Position numbers and translations under genes: made by a program
Shown here: positions 13,472-20,349 of the stretch, one piece after another
Position numbering within the stretch: position 1 is the stretch's first letter
Layout: the number at the start of each line of letters is the position of its first letter
The notes under the pieces: model-generated
The model's input: the letters and a program-made list of their open reading frames with translations, nothing else
What the model was told of the DNA's origin: nothing
The model's database searches: none
DNA from: a virus
Reading direction: 5' to 3' (one strand)
DNA: 24,534 nt
IMG/VR virus record: IMGVR_UViG_3300031784_000195
Location: 1 to 24,534 of that record

Positions 13472-15364
13472 TTAGTTTTCTAGGTCCAAAATATTACTTT
13501 CGTCTAATAAAGAACCAGTTGGTTCTTGGTTTTCCATTAAGACTTTCTTACTTGGCTTTTTTAAGTTTGCAACTAATGCCTGAACTTCTTTAGTAAGTGC
13601 CAACGGAGACTTTCTTTTATCATTTCGTTGTTTACTGACCGTCAACGAACCCATATTTTCTTTGTGTCCGAGTGGGTCACGACCACGTGGGTGACTGTCT
13701 TGACCAAATTTCATTCCTGTTTTTGGACGGCCCATCTTAGCTTCTTCTAATTCAGCTTCTTCATCACCGTATCCTTCCAACTCACTTTCCTCACCACCAT
13801 CTTCTAATGAGGCCAAAATACTATCAACATCAGAAACTTGTTGTTCCTCTTCTTCGGTTGGTGGTGCTTCATCTGTTGCTGGTTGTTCACCTGTAGCACC
13901 TGGTTGTTGTGGTTGTGCTGATTGTTCTAACTGTGCCATACGTTTTACATCTTCTGCAATCTTAGTACGTTCTTCCACGATTTCATCATCAGATAATTCA
14001 AGAATATTATGGTATATCCATTCTTGTGATAACATCTTACTGTTCATAATAGATTCTGCAACCCCAATCTTTTCCTTCCATAAGTTTAACTTTTCTTGTT
14101 CATAGACAATTGATGGGTTGGTCAACGATAATTCAAAGTCTATCAAATCTTCATCAGTAAATCCTTGAACGTATAAGTGGATAATTGCAATCTTGGTGAG
14201 TTCTGACACCATAATACGTTGGATACGTTCTATAGTACGTGCGAAACGTACATCTTGTGCCGCCAATGTTGCCTTACCACTTAAATCTTCTTCGTATCCT
14301 AAGAATGCTTTTGGTACCTTGAATGCTGCCATTAACTTATTACGGAGGTATTCAATATCTTCGATAGCATTAAATTGTAGACCTGGAAGGTTTTGGATGT
14401 CTGTTCCAGAATCTTTACCGCGAACAGGAAGATAAAAATCTTCTGTGATATTTTGCATATTATAACGAAGATTATAATCACCAGTTGCAGGATCTACCAA
14501 TGGTGTTTTCTTCATTCTATCCATAATACGATTCATAAACGTATCGATTTCTGCTGGTGGGATATTACCGATATCAATTAAAATCTTACGCTTATCTGCC
14601 GCTCTCATAATACGATGAATTAACATCGCATCTTCCATCAATTGAAGTTGTTTCCACACACGACGACCACCTTCAACCATTGCCTTACCATATGGAAGGA
14701 AGTTGGTGTCCGAAAGGAGACGGAAGTGAGCTATTTCGTAATTATCGAATTCAGTCTTACCTAACGATAAGAAATCGTTTTCAATCTTGAACTTGACTGA
14801 GAATGGATTACCTGGGTCTTGACCTTCGATACGAATAGTTTCATAGACAGAAAGGGGTAATACATTTACAATTCCAAATTCTGGGTCTATGTCTAGGAAT
14901 AAAAAGAAATCACCATACTTGACCATATTACGAATCCAAGGCCACATATTGAATTCCACATTCAATACATCATAGAATAAGTTATGTAAGATTTCTTGTA
15001 TTTGTGTATTCTTCGAATGAATGGTAAGGAGATTACCAAATTCATCTTTGGTGGTTGATTCGTCAGCATAGATGTCCATCACCGATGAAATAATGGGGTC
15101 ATTATCCATCATATCATAATCACGGAACAATTGCAAGCGGGAACCTTGGAACGCAGCCGCTGCTTCATATCGTCCATGGGCAGAACCATATCCACCCGTC
15201 ATAGAAGAATAGACGCGGTGGTATCTATCAATACCGCGTCTATTGATAAACGATTGAATGTTATCTGTGTCGGCTACTTTAAGTCTTTTTCCACCAACAT
15301 TACGAACTACCGTATTAGTAGAAAATAATTTCTTTAGTCTGCCAAATATGCTGTTATCAGCCAT
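13472..15364 (-). CDS. 20: Portal vertex protein, gp20-like
   Basis: This 630-residue portal subunit forms the dodecameric ring at one head vertex through which DNA enters and leaves. Matches to gp20 include DPIISSVMDIYADESTTKDE (about 87-106), the wing and stem region with HRIMRAADKRKILIDIGNIP, and KVPKAFLGYEEDLSGKATLA followed by DVRFARTIERIQR. It is longer than T4 gp20 (524) because of an acidic Pro/Gln/Glu-rich stretch at about 480-543 and a basic tail. The stretch contains LEE-A, a possible protease site. A strong GAGGGG site precedes the ATG. It lies downstream of small accessory genes and upstream of the protease, as in T4. Confidence 0.94.
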   Translation of the reverse strand: MADNSIFGRLKKLFSTNTVVRNVGGKRLKVADTDNIQSFINRRGIDRYHRVYSSMTGGYGSAHGRYEAAAAFQGSRLQLFRDYDMMDNDPIISSVMDIYADESTTKDEFGNLLTIHSKNTQIQEILHNLFYDVLNVEFNMWPWIRNMVKYGDFFLFLDIDPEFGIVNVLPLSVYETIRIEGQDPGNPFSVKFKIENDFLSLGKTEFDNYEIAHFRLLSDTNFLPYGKAMVEGGRRVWKQLQLMEDAMLIHRIMRAADKRKILIDIGNIPPAEIDTFMNRIMDRMKKTPLVDPATGDYNLRYNMQNITEDFYLPVRGKDSGTDIQNLPGLQFNAIEDIEYLRNKLMAAFKVPKAFLGYEEDLSGKATLAAQDVRFARTIERIQRIMVSELTKIAIIHLYVQGFTDEDLIDFELSLTNPSIVYEQEKLNLWKEKIGVAESIMNSKMLSQEWIYHNILELSDDEIVEERTKIAEDVKRMAQLEQSAQPQQPGATGEQPATDEAPPTEEEEQQVSDVDSILASLEDGGEESELEGYGDEEAELEEAKMGRPKTGMKFGQDSHPRGRDPLGHKENMGSLTVSKQRNDKRKSPLALTKEVQALVANLKKPSKKVLMENQEPTGSLLDESNILDLEN

Positions 15365-15378
15365 AACCCCTCAACTTG

Positions 15379-15729
15379 TTAGTAGATATACAATTCGTCT
15401 ATTGACTTGATAACCATTTCAACGATGTGTGTATCTAATCCCTTAGCTGGTTTCTTCAATAGACTATTTAATGCTTCACGTAAATCACGAGCTGGCATTA
15501 CTACGGTTGCCAATTCGGTCATATGCCATTCTGACATTGTGTTGTAGTTGTATGGTATTTCATTGACCTTGGTGATTCCTGCAAGTAATTCTGCGGTTAG
15601 TTTTGCCAACTTTTCTTCTTGAGCTTCTTTAAGGGTTGGAGTTAACTTTTCAAGTAATGCGACCAAACGCATTGAGTTGATGCGGTTTTCCTTACCTGCT
15701 TCTGTGATTAAATCTGTGAGCTTAATCAT
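15379..15729 (-). CDS. Small helical protein with capsid-targeting-like leader
   Basis: I choose the ATG at 15727-15729 (MIKLTDLITEA), which has AGGGAG upstream; the longer frame from 15813 overlaps the previous gene and has no binding site. The product is 116 residues and mostly helical, with no domain I recognise. The leader MIKLTDLITE-A shares its pattern with three other small genes here and resembles the T4 leader cut by gp21 after (L/I)xE at residue 10. The ATG overlaps the end of the upstream gene by 8 nt and the portal gene follows 14 nt later. It may be a virion-internal protein. Confidence 0.82.
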   Translation of the reverse strand: MIKLTDLITEAGKENRINSMRLVALLEKLTPTLKEAQEEKLAKLTAELLAGITKVNEIPYNYNTMSEWHMTELATVVMPARDLREALNSLLKKPAKGLDTHIVEMVIKSIDELYIY

Positions 15730-16042
15730 GCTTTTTCTCCCTATCCAATGCTGTTCGCATTTTTTTAACATCTTGTGGTTTTGGTGCTGCGTTGATTGCC
15801 CCACCAGGTCCAACTAGTTGTTCATGCTTCTTTTCTACGTACTTCATTAATAATGAATAATACTTCGGGTTTTCTTTCAAGTGTGCTGCTGCGATTTTTG
15901 CAGTCTTGACCACGTTTCCGTTGGTCACATCTTGGTGTTCCAACTCAACATTCATCCCTAAAAAGAATTCTGTTGGATTAAACTTATAACCCATTTTATC
16001 TAATATCTTGTCGGATTGTTCCCGTGAGATTTTCTTTTTCAT
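15722..16042 (-). CDS. Conserved small protein, DUF5661-like
   Basis: The start is placed at MKKKISREQSD (16040-16042) in a TAATATG junction; a longer frame from 16114 would overlap the upstream gene by 70 nt. The product is 106 residues. Its centre, FFLGMNVELEHQDVT then KIAAAHLKENPKYYSLL (about 27-73), fits a small family I recall as DUF5661, marked by VELEH, AxxHLxExPxYY and regularly spaced acidic/His residues. The function of that family is unknown; the His/Glu pattern could bind metal. The C-terminal 30 residues are basic and flexible. It lies in the small-gene cluster before the portal. Confidence 0.8.
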   Translation of the reverse strand: MKKKISREQSDKILDKMGYKFNPTEFFLGMNVELEHQDVTNGNVVKTAKIAAAHLKENPKYYSLLMKYVEKKHEQLVGPGGAINAAPKPQDVKKMRTALDREKKHD

Positions 16043-16043
16043 A

Positions 16044-16613
16044 TTACCAGGTACGACATGCCCAGTAACGAGCTTTTGTTCTTGGACCTGGATTATCACA
16101 ATTGTGTCTTGCACGGAACGACTTACGACGAGAAGGGATATTTTTTTTAATCTTCATTGTCTTTTCACCTCGACGTTTTGCCGAAGTTCCACCATGACCA
16201 AAATTAACCTTCTTAATATTTCCACTCTTTGGGTCTTTGACGAACACCTTAAACTTCTTAACATCACCTCTCATAATCTTACCGAGAGCAACCTTACGAC
16301 CACGATATTCTGCTTCACCGAGTTGATTTTCGTGTAATCCTTCAAGAACTTCAATAAGACATTCTGTGCAGTATTCACCATCGTTTATTTCATCTTCGTG
16401 ACCTGAAACGTGTGTTTCCGAGCCGAATTGGTCACGTTCATTATCTTGGTCTGGCTTGAAATCACTATCCGATGTAACATCACTTTCTGGACGATGATAA
16501 AGTTCTTCTACTGGAACGCAGTTGGGAACCATCTTACCGTTCTTTTCCTTCATACCAACTTGCTTATATCCTTCCCAACAACCTTCGCAAAGAATATCAG
16601 TTAATCTAATCAT
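16044..16613 (-). CDS. Two-module protein with targeting-like leader and basic C-terminal domain
   Basis: The start is at MIRLTDILCEG (16611-16613), with GAGAG upstream, giving 189 residues. Module 1 (11-35) is CWEGYKQVGMKEKNGKMVPN followed by CVPVE, a short Cys-containing motif common in phage proteins. An acidic linker (40-80), then CTEC, leads to LGE100-A101, a second possible prohead-protease site. Module 2 (101-189) is strongly basic (YRGRKVALGKIMRGDVKKFK; GPRTKARYWACRTW at the end). If both sites are cut, a free basic domain of 89 residues would remain in the head. The function is unknown; DNA contact inside the capsid is a reasonable guess. It is coupled to the next gene by TAATATG. 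Confidence 0.82.
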   Translation of the reverse strand: MIRLTDILCEGCWEGYKQVGMKEKNGKMVPNCVPVEELYHRPESDVTSDSDFKPDQDNERDQFGSETHVSGHEDEINDGEYCTECLIEVLEGLHENQLGEAEYRGRKVALGKIMRGDVKKFKVFVKDPKSGNIKKVNFGHGGTSAKRRGEKTMKIKKNIPSRRKSFRARHNCDNPGPRTKARYWACRTW

Positions 16614-16635
16614 TTTCTCTCTCAAAGTCAAGAGT

Positions 16636-16959
16636 TTATTTCTTTTTAAAGGTAGAAACCATTGTTGGTTTTCCACCTGGATTTCCTGCTTTTCTCTTTC
16701 TAACTACAGCCGAACGTTTTTCACCTTTACTCATCGCTGCTGCGGAACGAGCGGGACGACACTTTGGATATTTTGCACTACCACCCTTTCGCTCTTTCTT
16801 ACCAGCCGAAGCACCGCATGGTGGATGTTTTCCTTTTTTATCTTTGCGAGAAATATCTACCCATTTTTGACGAAGCCATTTACCAAGATTACCTTTGGTT
16901 TTATACTTTTCGTCAAGTTCAGTTACAACTTCGTCTAAAAGGTCAGTTAAAAGAATCAT
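16636..16959 (-). CDS. Small Lys/Arg-rich Cys protein with targeting-like leader (DUF5872-like)
   Basis: This 107-residue protein begins MILLTDLLDE-V, the shared leader with an LxE site at residue 10. The body contains LGKWLRQKWVDISRKDKKGK, then PPCG, YPKCRPARSAAAMSKGEKRS and a basic tail ending in FKKK. This layout (KWVDI, PxCG, YPKCxP, EKRSAV) resembles a family I recall as DUF5872, present in many T4-like phages, of unknown function. The paired Cys could bind zinc. Its ATG overlaps the upstream stop (ATGA). Its high charge and leader suggest a packaged, DNA-associated protein; this is inference. Confidence 0.83.
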   Translation of the reverse strand: MILLTDLLDEVVTELDEKYKTKGNLGKWLRQKWVDISRKDKKGKHPPCGASAGKKERKGGSAKYPKCRPARSAAAMSKGEKRSAVVRKRKAGNPGGKPTMVSTFKKK

Positions 16960-17318
16960 TTTAAATATTTTAACTTATAGATAGTGGAATTCACCAACGC
17001 TGAGATTTCATCAACAATATTATTAAGGTCACCATCTTGTGGTAGTCCCTTACGAACACTATCAATATAGGTTGATAATCCAGTAAAATACTTAATTACT
17101 TCATCGTTTTCAAAGTATTGTTTTTGTGGAGTATAACCACGGATAATTCCATAGCGACCTTGGCAAGTTTCTGCGTAGCTATCAACCAACCCTACAACTG
17201 CATCATAATAATCGTTTAATGCTTTGTGAACGGCATACGATGATGTTTGGAGATGAAAGATATGTGCTTGGTCACGACTATTGAATAGTGTGGATAAAAA
17301 CTTGGCTACAGTTTCCAT
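16956..17318 (-). CDS. Dps/ferritin-like four-helix protein (DUF5856-like)
   Basis: This 120-residue helical protein resembles Dps (DNA-protecting ferritin) in its first half. H22, H31, D46 and E50 appear in the Dps ferroxidase order. The spacings from the second His to Asp (15) and Asp to Glu (4) equal those in E. coli Dps (H63, D78, E82); the first loop is three residues shorter. The sequence AHIFHLQTSSYAVHKALNDY parallels the Dps HxxHW...H...LYDE pattern. I recall such phage proteins as DUF5856. Its length is below that of Dps (about 165), so assembly may differ. Iron oxidation or DNA protection in the virion is an inference. Start and stop overlap both neighbours (TAATG, ATGA). Confidence 0.78.
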   Translation of the reverse strand: METVAKFLSTLFNSRDQAHIFHLQTSSYAVHKALNDYYDAVVGLVDSYAETCQGRYGIIRGYTPQKQYFENDEVIKYFTGLSTYIDSVRKGLPQDGDLNNIVDEISALVNSTIYKLKYLK

Positions 17319-17788
17319 TACATTGTTCCCGATGGTGCTGGAACTGCACCTGCTGCTCCAGGAACTTCAGCTGTACCATTTTGGTCCTTTTCACTACTAA
17401 TATATTGTGCAGCAGATTCAGTATATTCCTTAGCTAAAGAAATTTTATTTTGTACCCATTCTGGTAAGTTGGTGTCGTCTGCCAACATATCATGCAACAT
17501 TTGTGCATTTCTAATAATGGTTTGTAATTGATTCTTTGCCATGTCACCTTCGTAATCATATTCACCAGAATCAACTGCATCTTTAGGTCCGATTTCTTCC
17601 TTTTTTTCCATTGACTTACCGATAGCATCACGGCGAGCTTTTAAATACTTGTCTGATGAATCTTTATCACCATCATTATCGATATCACCATCTTCTTTAC
17701 CAACGGCGTCAAGAGCTTCTTTTACAGCTCCAACTGGCTTATCACCAATTCCCTTGATACCAGCTACCAATCCCATAAGTCTAATCAT
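17318..17788 (-). CDS. Acidic helical protein with EF-hand-like loop
   Basis: This 156-residue protein starts MIRLMGLVAG, a degenerate form of the leader seen in neighbours but without the Glu. Residues 35-46 form an Asp-rich calcium-loop motif DIDNDGDKDSSD, followed by KYLKARRDAIGKSM. A second conserved-looking segment, NLPEWVQNKISLAKEYTESA (about 107-126), is one I associate with virion-linked proteins of T4-like phages. The C-terminus is Ala/Pro/Gly-rich and flexible. GGAGAAG precedes the ATG, and its stop overlaps the Dps-like start (TAATG). It is probably a structural or internal protein, without a defined function. Confidence 0.8.
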   Translation of the reverse strand: MIRLMGLVAGIKGIGDKPVGAVKEALDAVGKEDGDIDNDGDKDSSDKYLKARRDAIGKSMEKKEEIGPKDAVDSGEYDYEGDMAKNQLQTIIRNAQMLHDMLADDTNLPEWVQNKISLAKEYTESAAQYISSEKDQNGTAEVPGAAGAVPAPSGTM

Positions 17789-17806
17789 ATTACTTCTCCA
17801 AAGTGT

Positions 17807-18292
17807 TTAGAGGGATTTTTGTCCCTTCTTTTGTGCCACCAAATATCTCTTATACAAATCACGTTTTGCTTTTAACATTTTATCTATTAAATTTACTTTT
17901 CCATCATTATTTACATCTGCGTCCTCTTGACCCATTGGATCACGTCGCTTGTGTGGTATATGATATTCTTTCTTAGTTTTTCTCCAACCACCACCCATAC
18001 TCTTATACTTCTTTGCTGCCCAAAGGTTAGCGTATGCTGATGGATATACTTTGAACTTGGCACGTGCGGCTGCTTTTGCTCGTGCCCACTTTTCAGGACT
18101 GGTTGGTGTGTTCTTTTCTAACAACGTTACAATCTCTTCAGCTTTTTGTAATCGTGGATCTTTAAAATCACTCTCTGTTTCTTTATATCCAAATCCAGGA
18201 TATCCCTCTTCTTGTTCTCCACAACCACAATCAGCTTCGTGGAGACAACCGCAATCCTCAAAAATGTAGGTGTAATATTCTTTATATTCCAT
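17807..18292 (-). CDS. Cys-cluster and EF-hand-loop protein
   Basis: This 161-residue protein has three parts. The N-terminus has a CxC...CxC cluster (C14, C16, C22, C24), likely metal-binding. The middle (about 64-103), TSPEKWARAKAAARAKFKVY then PSAYANLWAAKKYKSMGGGW, is a motif I associate with T4-like marine phages. The C-terminal part has a calcium-loop sequence DVNNDGKVNLID at 126-137 followed by a basic helix. It follows the previous gene through a TAATATG junction. The IFE12-D13 near the N-terminus may be a protease site. No function is known; metal-dependent folding and a virion location are reasonable guesses. Confidence 0.8.
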   Translation of the reverse strand: MEYKEYYTYIFEDCGCLHEADCGCGEQEEGYPGFGYKETESDFKDPRLQKAEEIVTLLEKNTPTSPEKWARAKAAARAKFKVYPSAYANLWAAKKYKSMGGGWRKTKKEYHIPHKRRDPMGQEDADVNNDGKVNLIDKMLKAKRDLYKRYLVAQKKGQKSL

Positions 18293-18293
18293 A

Positions 18294-18554
18294 TTACTTA
18301 CCTTTACTTTTCTTACTATCTATTGCCTTGTTGGTTGATGCTGCCCAAAGGTATGATTTCCAATCATCACCGAACTTATCCTTAAAATAACGGATAGAAC
18401 GCTTGTTCTTTAACAACTTCTTGCCAATACCATCACGCTTTTTGACTTGGGACTTATCCATTTTACGTGGTGGTTCACGGCGAGCTACGGTGCGTTCTGC
18501 CAATTCCGCTTCTAATTCTTCACGAATAATTTCTAAAAGTTCATCTTTGGTCAT
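18294..18554 (-). CDS. Small basic conserved protein
   Basis: This 86-residue protein has an acidic N-terminal helix (MTKDELLEIIREELEAELAE) and a basic remainder with the motif RSIRYFKDKFGDDWKSYLWA (about 53-72). That motif looks familiar from T4-like phages near the terminase, but I know no function. IIRE12-E13 fits the (L/I)xE rule. It lies 3 nt downstream of the 52-residue gene and ends in a TAATATG junction with the Cys-cluster gene. Its charge pattern would suit a nucleic-acid-binding or internal virion protein. Confidence 0.78.
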   Translation of the reverse strand: MTKDELLEIIREELEAELAERTVARREPPRKMDKSQVKKRDGIGKKLLKNKRSIRYFKDKFGDDWKSYLWAASTNKAIDSKKSKGK

Positions 18555-18557
18555 ATC

Positions 18558-18716
18558 TTATACCGGTTTTGATGTTGTTTTCCCACCACGTTTACGCTTT
18601 CTACGTCCAGCGCAATGTGCTTTTTGGCTGAAACCCTTTGGATTACTACAATTTATGGACTTTTTGTATCTGTTTGTCCATTTTTCTGTCAACAAAATAT
18701 CAACTAATTTAATCAT
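18558..18716 (-). CDS. Very small basic protein with targeting-like leader (52 residues)
   Basis: An ATG at 18714-18716 opens a 52-codon frame. The protein begins MIKLVDILLTE-K, the same leader as three neighbours, with the Glu shifted by one. It continues with INCSNPKGFSQKAHCAGRRK and a Lys/Arg-rich tail ending SKPV. The NCxNPKGFSQKAHCxG motif is one I recognise from many T4-like phages; its two Cys and His residues could bind zinc. It has only a weak ribosome binding site but lies 26 nt behind a CTATTTATA motif and 3 nt before the next gene. The conserved motif makes it a convincing gene despite its size. Confidence 0.82.
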   Translation of the reverse strand: MIKLVDILLTEKWTNRYKKSINCSNPKGFSQKAHCAGRRKRKRGGKTTSKPV

Positions 18717-18742
18717 AGATAAATCCAATAAAAACACTACAT

Positions 18743-18750
18743 TATAAATA
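18743..18750 (-). promoter_or_regulatory. Putative late promoter motif, inside a small hairpin, after the terminase gene
   Basis: The minus strand reads CACTATTTATAATG, 26 nt before the 52-residue gene. Flanking ACACTA and TAGTGT (18749-18754 with 18734-18739) can pair into a 6-bp stem followed by TTTT. The element could therefore also be a weak terminator for the terminase transcript. Confidence 0.45.
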
Positions 18751-18755
18751 GTGTA

Positions 18756-20342
18756 TTATCCTAGTAACCACCTAATATCTTCCTTTCCAGTTCCAACTTG
18801 CATCTCGTATGGATTTTGTGCTCTGTCTCTGTTTGTGTAGATGTGACCGACCACATTATACTTGGCCTTGTCTAACGCCATCTTCGTCAGTTCTATACCT
18901 TCCTGACGCAAACGGAGGGCAGTATCACGAACCCACAGACCAATACATAATGCCATTGTCAAGTCATCATTATAACCAGATAATGCTTCTGGTCTACCAT
19001 TCTTCCAAATAAATGTTTCTAATTCAGCACACATTCTTGCTGACCTAATAGTAAAACTATTTTCTAACATATATTCTTTTAATCGTGCAATAACTAACGG
19101 ACGAGTACGTTGTGATGTGGTGAATCCAGGAACCATTTGCCGTTCCTCTGCTCTATATCGTCCTGTCATTTGATGTTCTACGTCAACATATTGTAAATCT
19201 TTGGACATATAAAAGAGATTTTTATATCCACGATCAATAATTTGTTGCACAGCGTTCCATCCTATACTACTATTTTCTGGGATGAGTAGTGCGTCATTAT
19301 ATTCGGTTGCGATAGATACCAACATATTACCAAACTGCTTAGTTTCTACCTTTCCTCTGTATTCTGCTACTTGGGTAGACGATTCTACATCTATTACGTG
19401 AAATGCCGAATAGTCCTCACCATCTCCACGAGCAACGTCAGCACAGACAATGTATGACCGACCAGGTTGTGCATATTCCCATACCCATAAGTTTCCGTCA
19501 AACCCACCTTTGGTAACTGGTTCTTGAACAAACGATGCTTTGTAAAACTCAATAATTTCTGGCGGAACCACCGTATTACCAGAGAAGATAAATGACGCAT
19601 CGTGTTCTTGTGACGCTTGCATTTCACCCATCAGTTCCGTTTGTCTATCACGCCATGCTTGGTCACGTTCTGGATGAACTCGCCAATCTAATAGAATAGG
19701 ATTGAATCCGTTGGTCTTGACCTCCGCTTGTTGCCACATCTTGTGAAAGAAGTTACCCACACCGTTTGGAGTAGAAAGTAATATTGCTTTACCACCCGTT
19801 GATAATGTGGATGATGCTGCCGTCCAGATGATATCTGCGTCATCGATGAATGCAGCTTCATCGAGAATAAGAAGAGACAATGCTTCAGAACGTCCTGCGT
19901 CTGGTGATGATGCCACCGCTTTAATCTGTGAGCCGTTAGAAAATTGGAGTGATAGCTTATTATCCGTGACTACTTCACCACGTAACCATGTTGGGAGGTT
20001 TTGATGCATGAACTTAACTTTGGTAACTAAGTTCTTTGCGGTTTCTTGTTTAGTTGCGATAACAAGGATATTCTTATCTTTATGGAACAACATTAACCAC
20101 AGAGCGTATCCTGCGACCAATGTAGAAATACCAATCTGACGGCCTTTGAGAACGATATTATAATCACTTTTCTCGAAGTCATATAAAGCGTTTTTTTGAT
20201 ATTTGTATAAATCAAACAACACCCGACCACGAATCGGGTGTTGAATGTATGAATATTTTGATAAGAAGTAATCTGGCTGTATTGCACACTTCTTATATTC
20301 TTCTTTAATACGTTCACGTAACTGCTGTGCTGTTGCGTTCAT
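18756..20342 (-). CDS. 17: Large terminase subunit, gp17-like
   Basis: This 528-residue DNA-packaging motor and headful nuclease is a little shorter than T4 gp17 (610). The ATPase domain shows a variant Walker A, KGRQIGIST (66-74; T4 has SRQLGKTT), Walker B LLILDE with catalytic E162, and coupling motif STPNG (190-194). The RNase-H-like nuclease domain has D302 (CADVARGDGEDYS), E356 (IPENSSIG) and D459/D460 (GYNDDLTMA), the usual metal triad. It docks on the portal and pumps DNA into the prohead. GAGGT precedes the ATG. The variant Walker A lacks the usual GK(T/S) Lys after the second Gly (GIST), as sometimes seen when an upstream Arg or Lys takes its role. Confidence 0.95.
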   Translation of the reverse strand: MNATAQQLRERIKEEYKKCAIQPDYFLSKYSYIQHPIRGRVLFDLYKYQKNALYDFEKSDYNIVLKGRQIGISTLVAGYALWLMLFHKDKNILVIATKQETAKNLVTKVKFMHQNLPTWLRGEVVTDNKLSLQFSNGSQIKAVASSPDAGRSEALSLLILDEAAFIDDADIIWTAASSTLSTGGKAILLSTPNGVGNFFHKMWQQAEVKTNGFNPILLDWRVHPERDQAWRDRQTELMGEMQASQEHDASFIFSGNTVVPPEIIEFYKASFVQEPVTKGGFDGNLWVWEYAQPGRSYIVCADVARGDGEDYSAFHVIDVESSTQVAEYRGKVETKQFGNMLVSIATEYNDALLIPENSSIGWNAVQQIIDRGYKNLFYMSKDLQYVDVEHQMTGRYRAEERQMVPGFTTSQRTRPLVIARLKEYMLENSFTIRSARMCAELETFIWKNGRPEALSGYNDDLTMALCIGLWVRDTALRLRQEGIELTKMALDKAKYNVVGHIYTNRDRAQNPYEMQVGTGKEDIRWLLG

Positions 20343-20349
20343 AATACCT

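Noticed and set aside
15722-16114. Longer start for the DUF5661-like gene at 16114
   Set aside because: The extra residues are coded in an overlap with the basic end of the upstream gene and look unlike protein; MKKKISREQ at 16042 fits the junction pattern.
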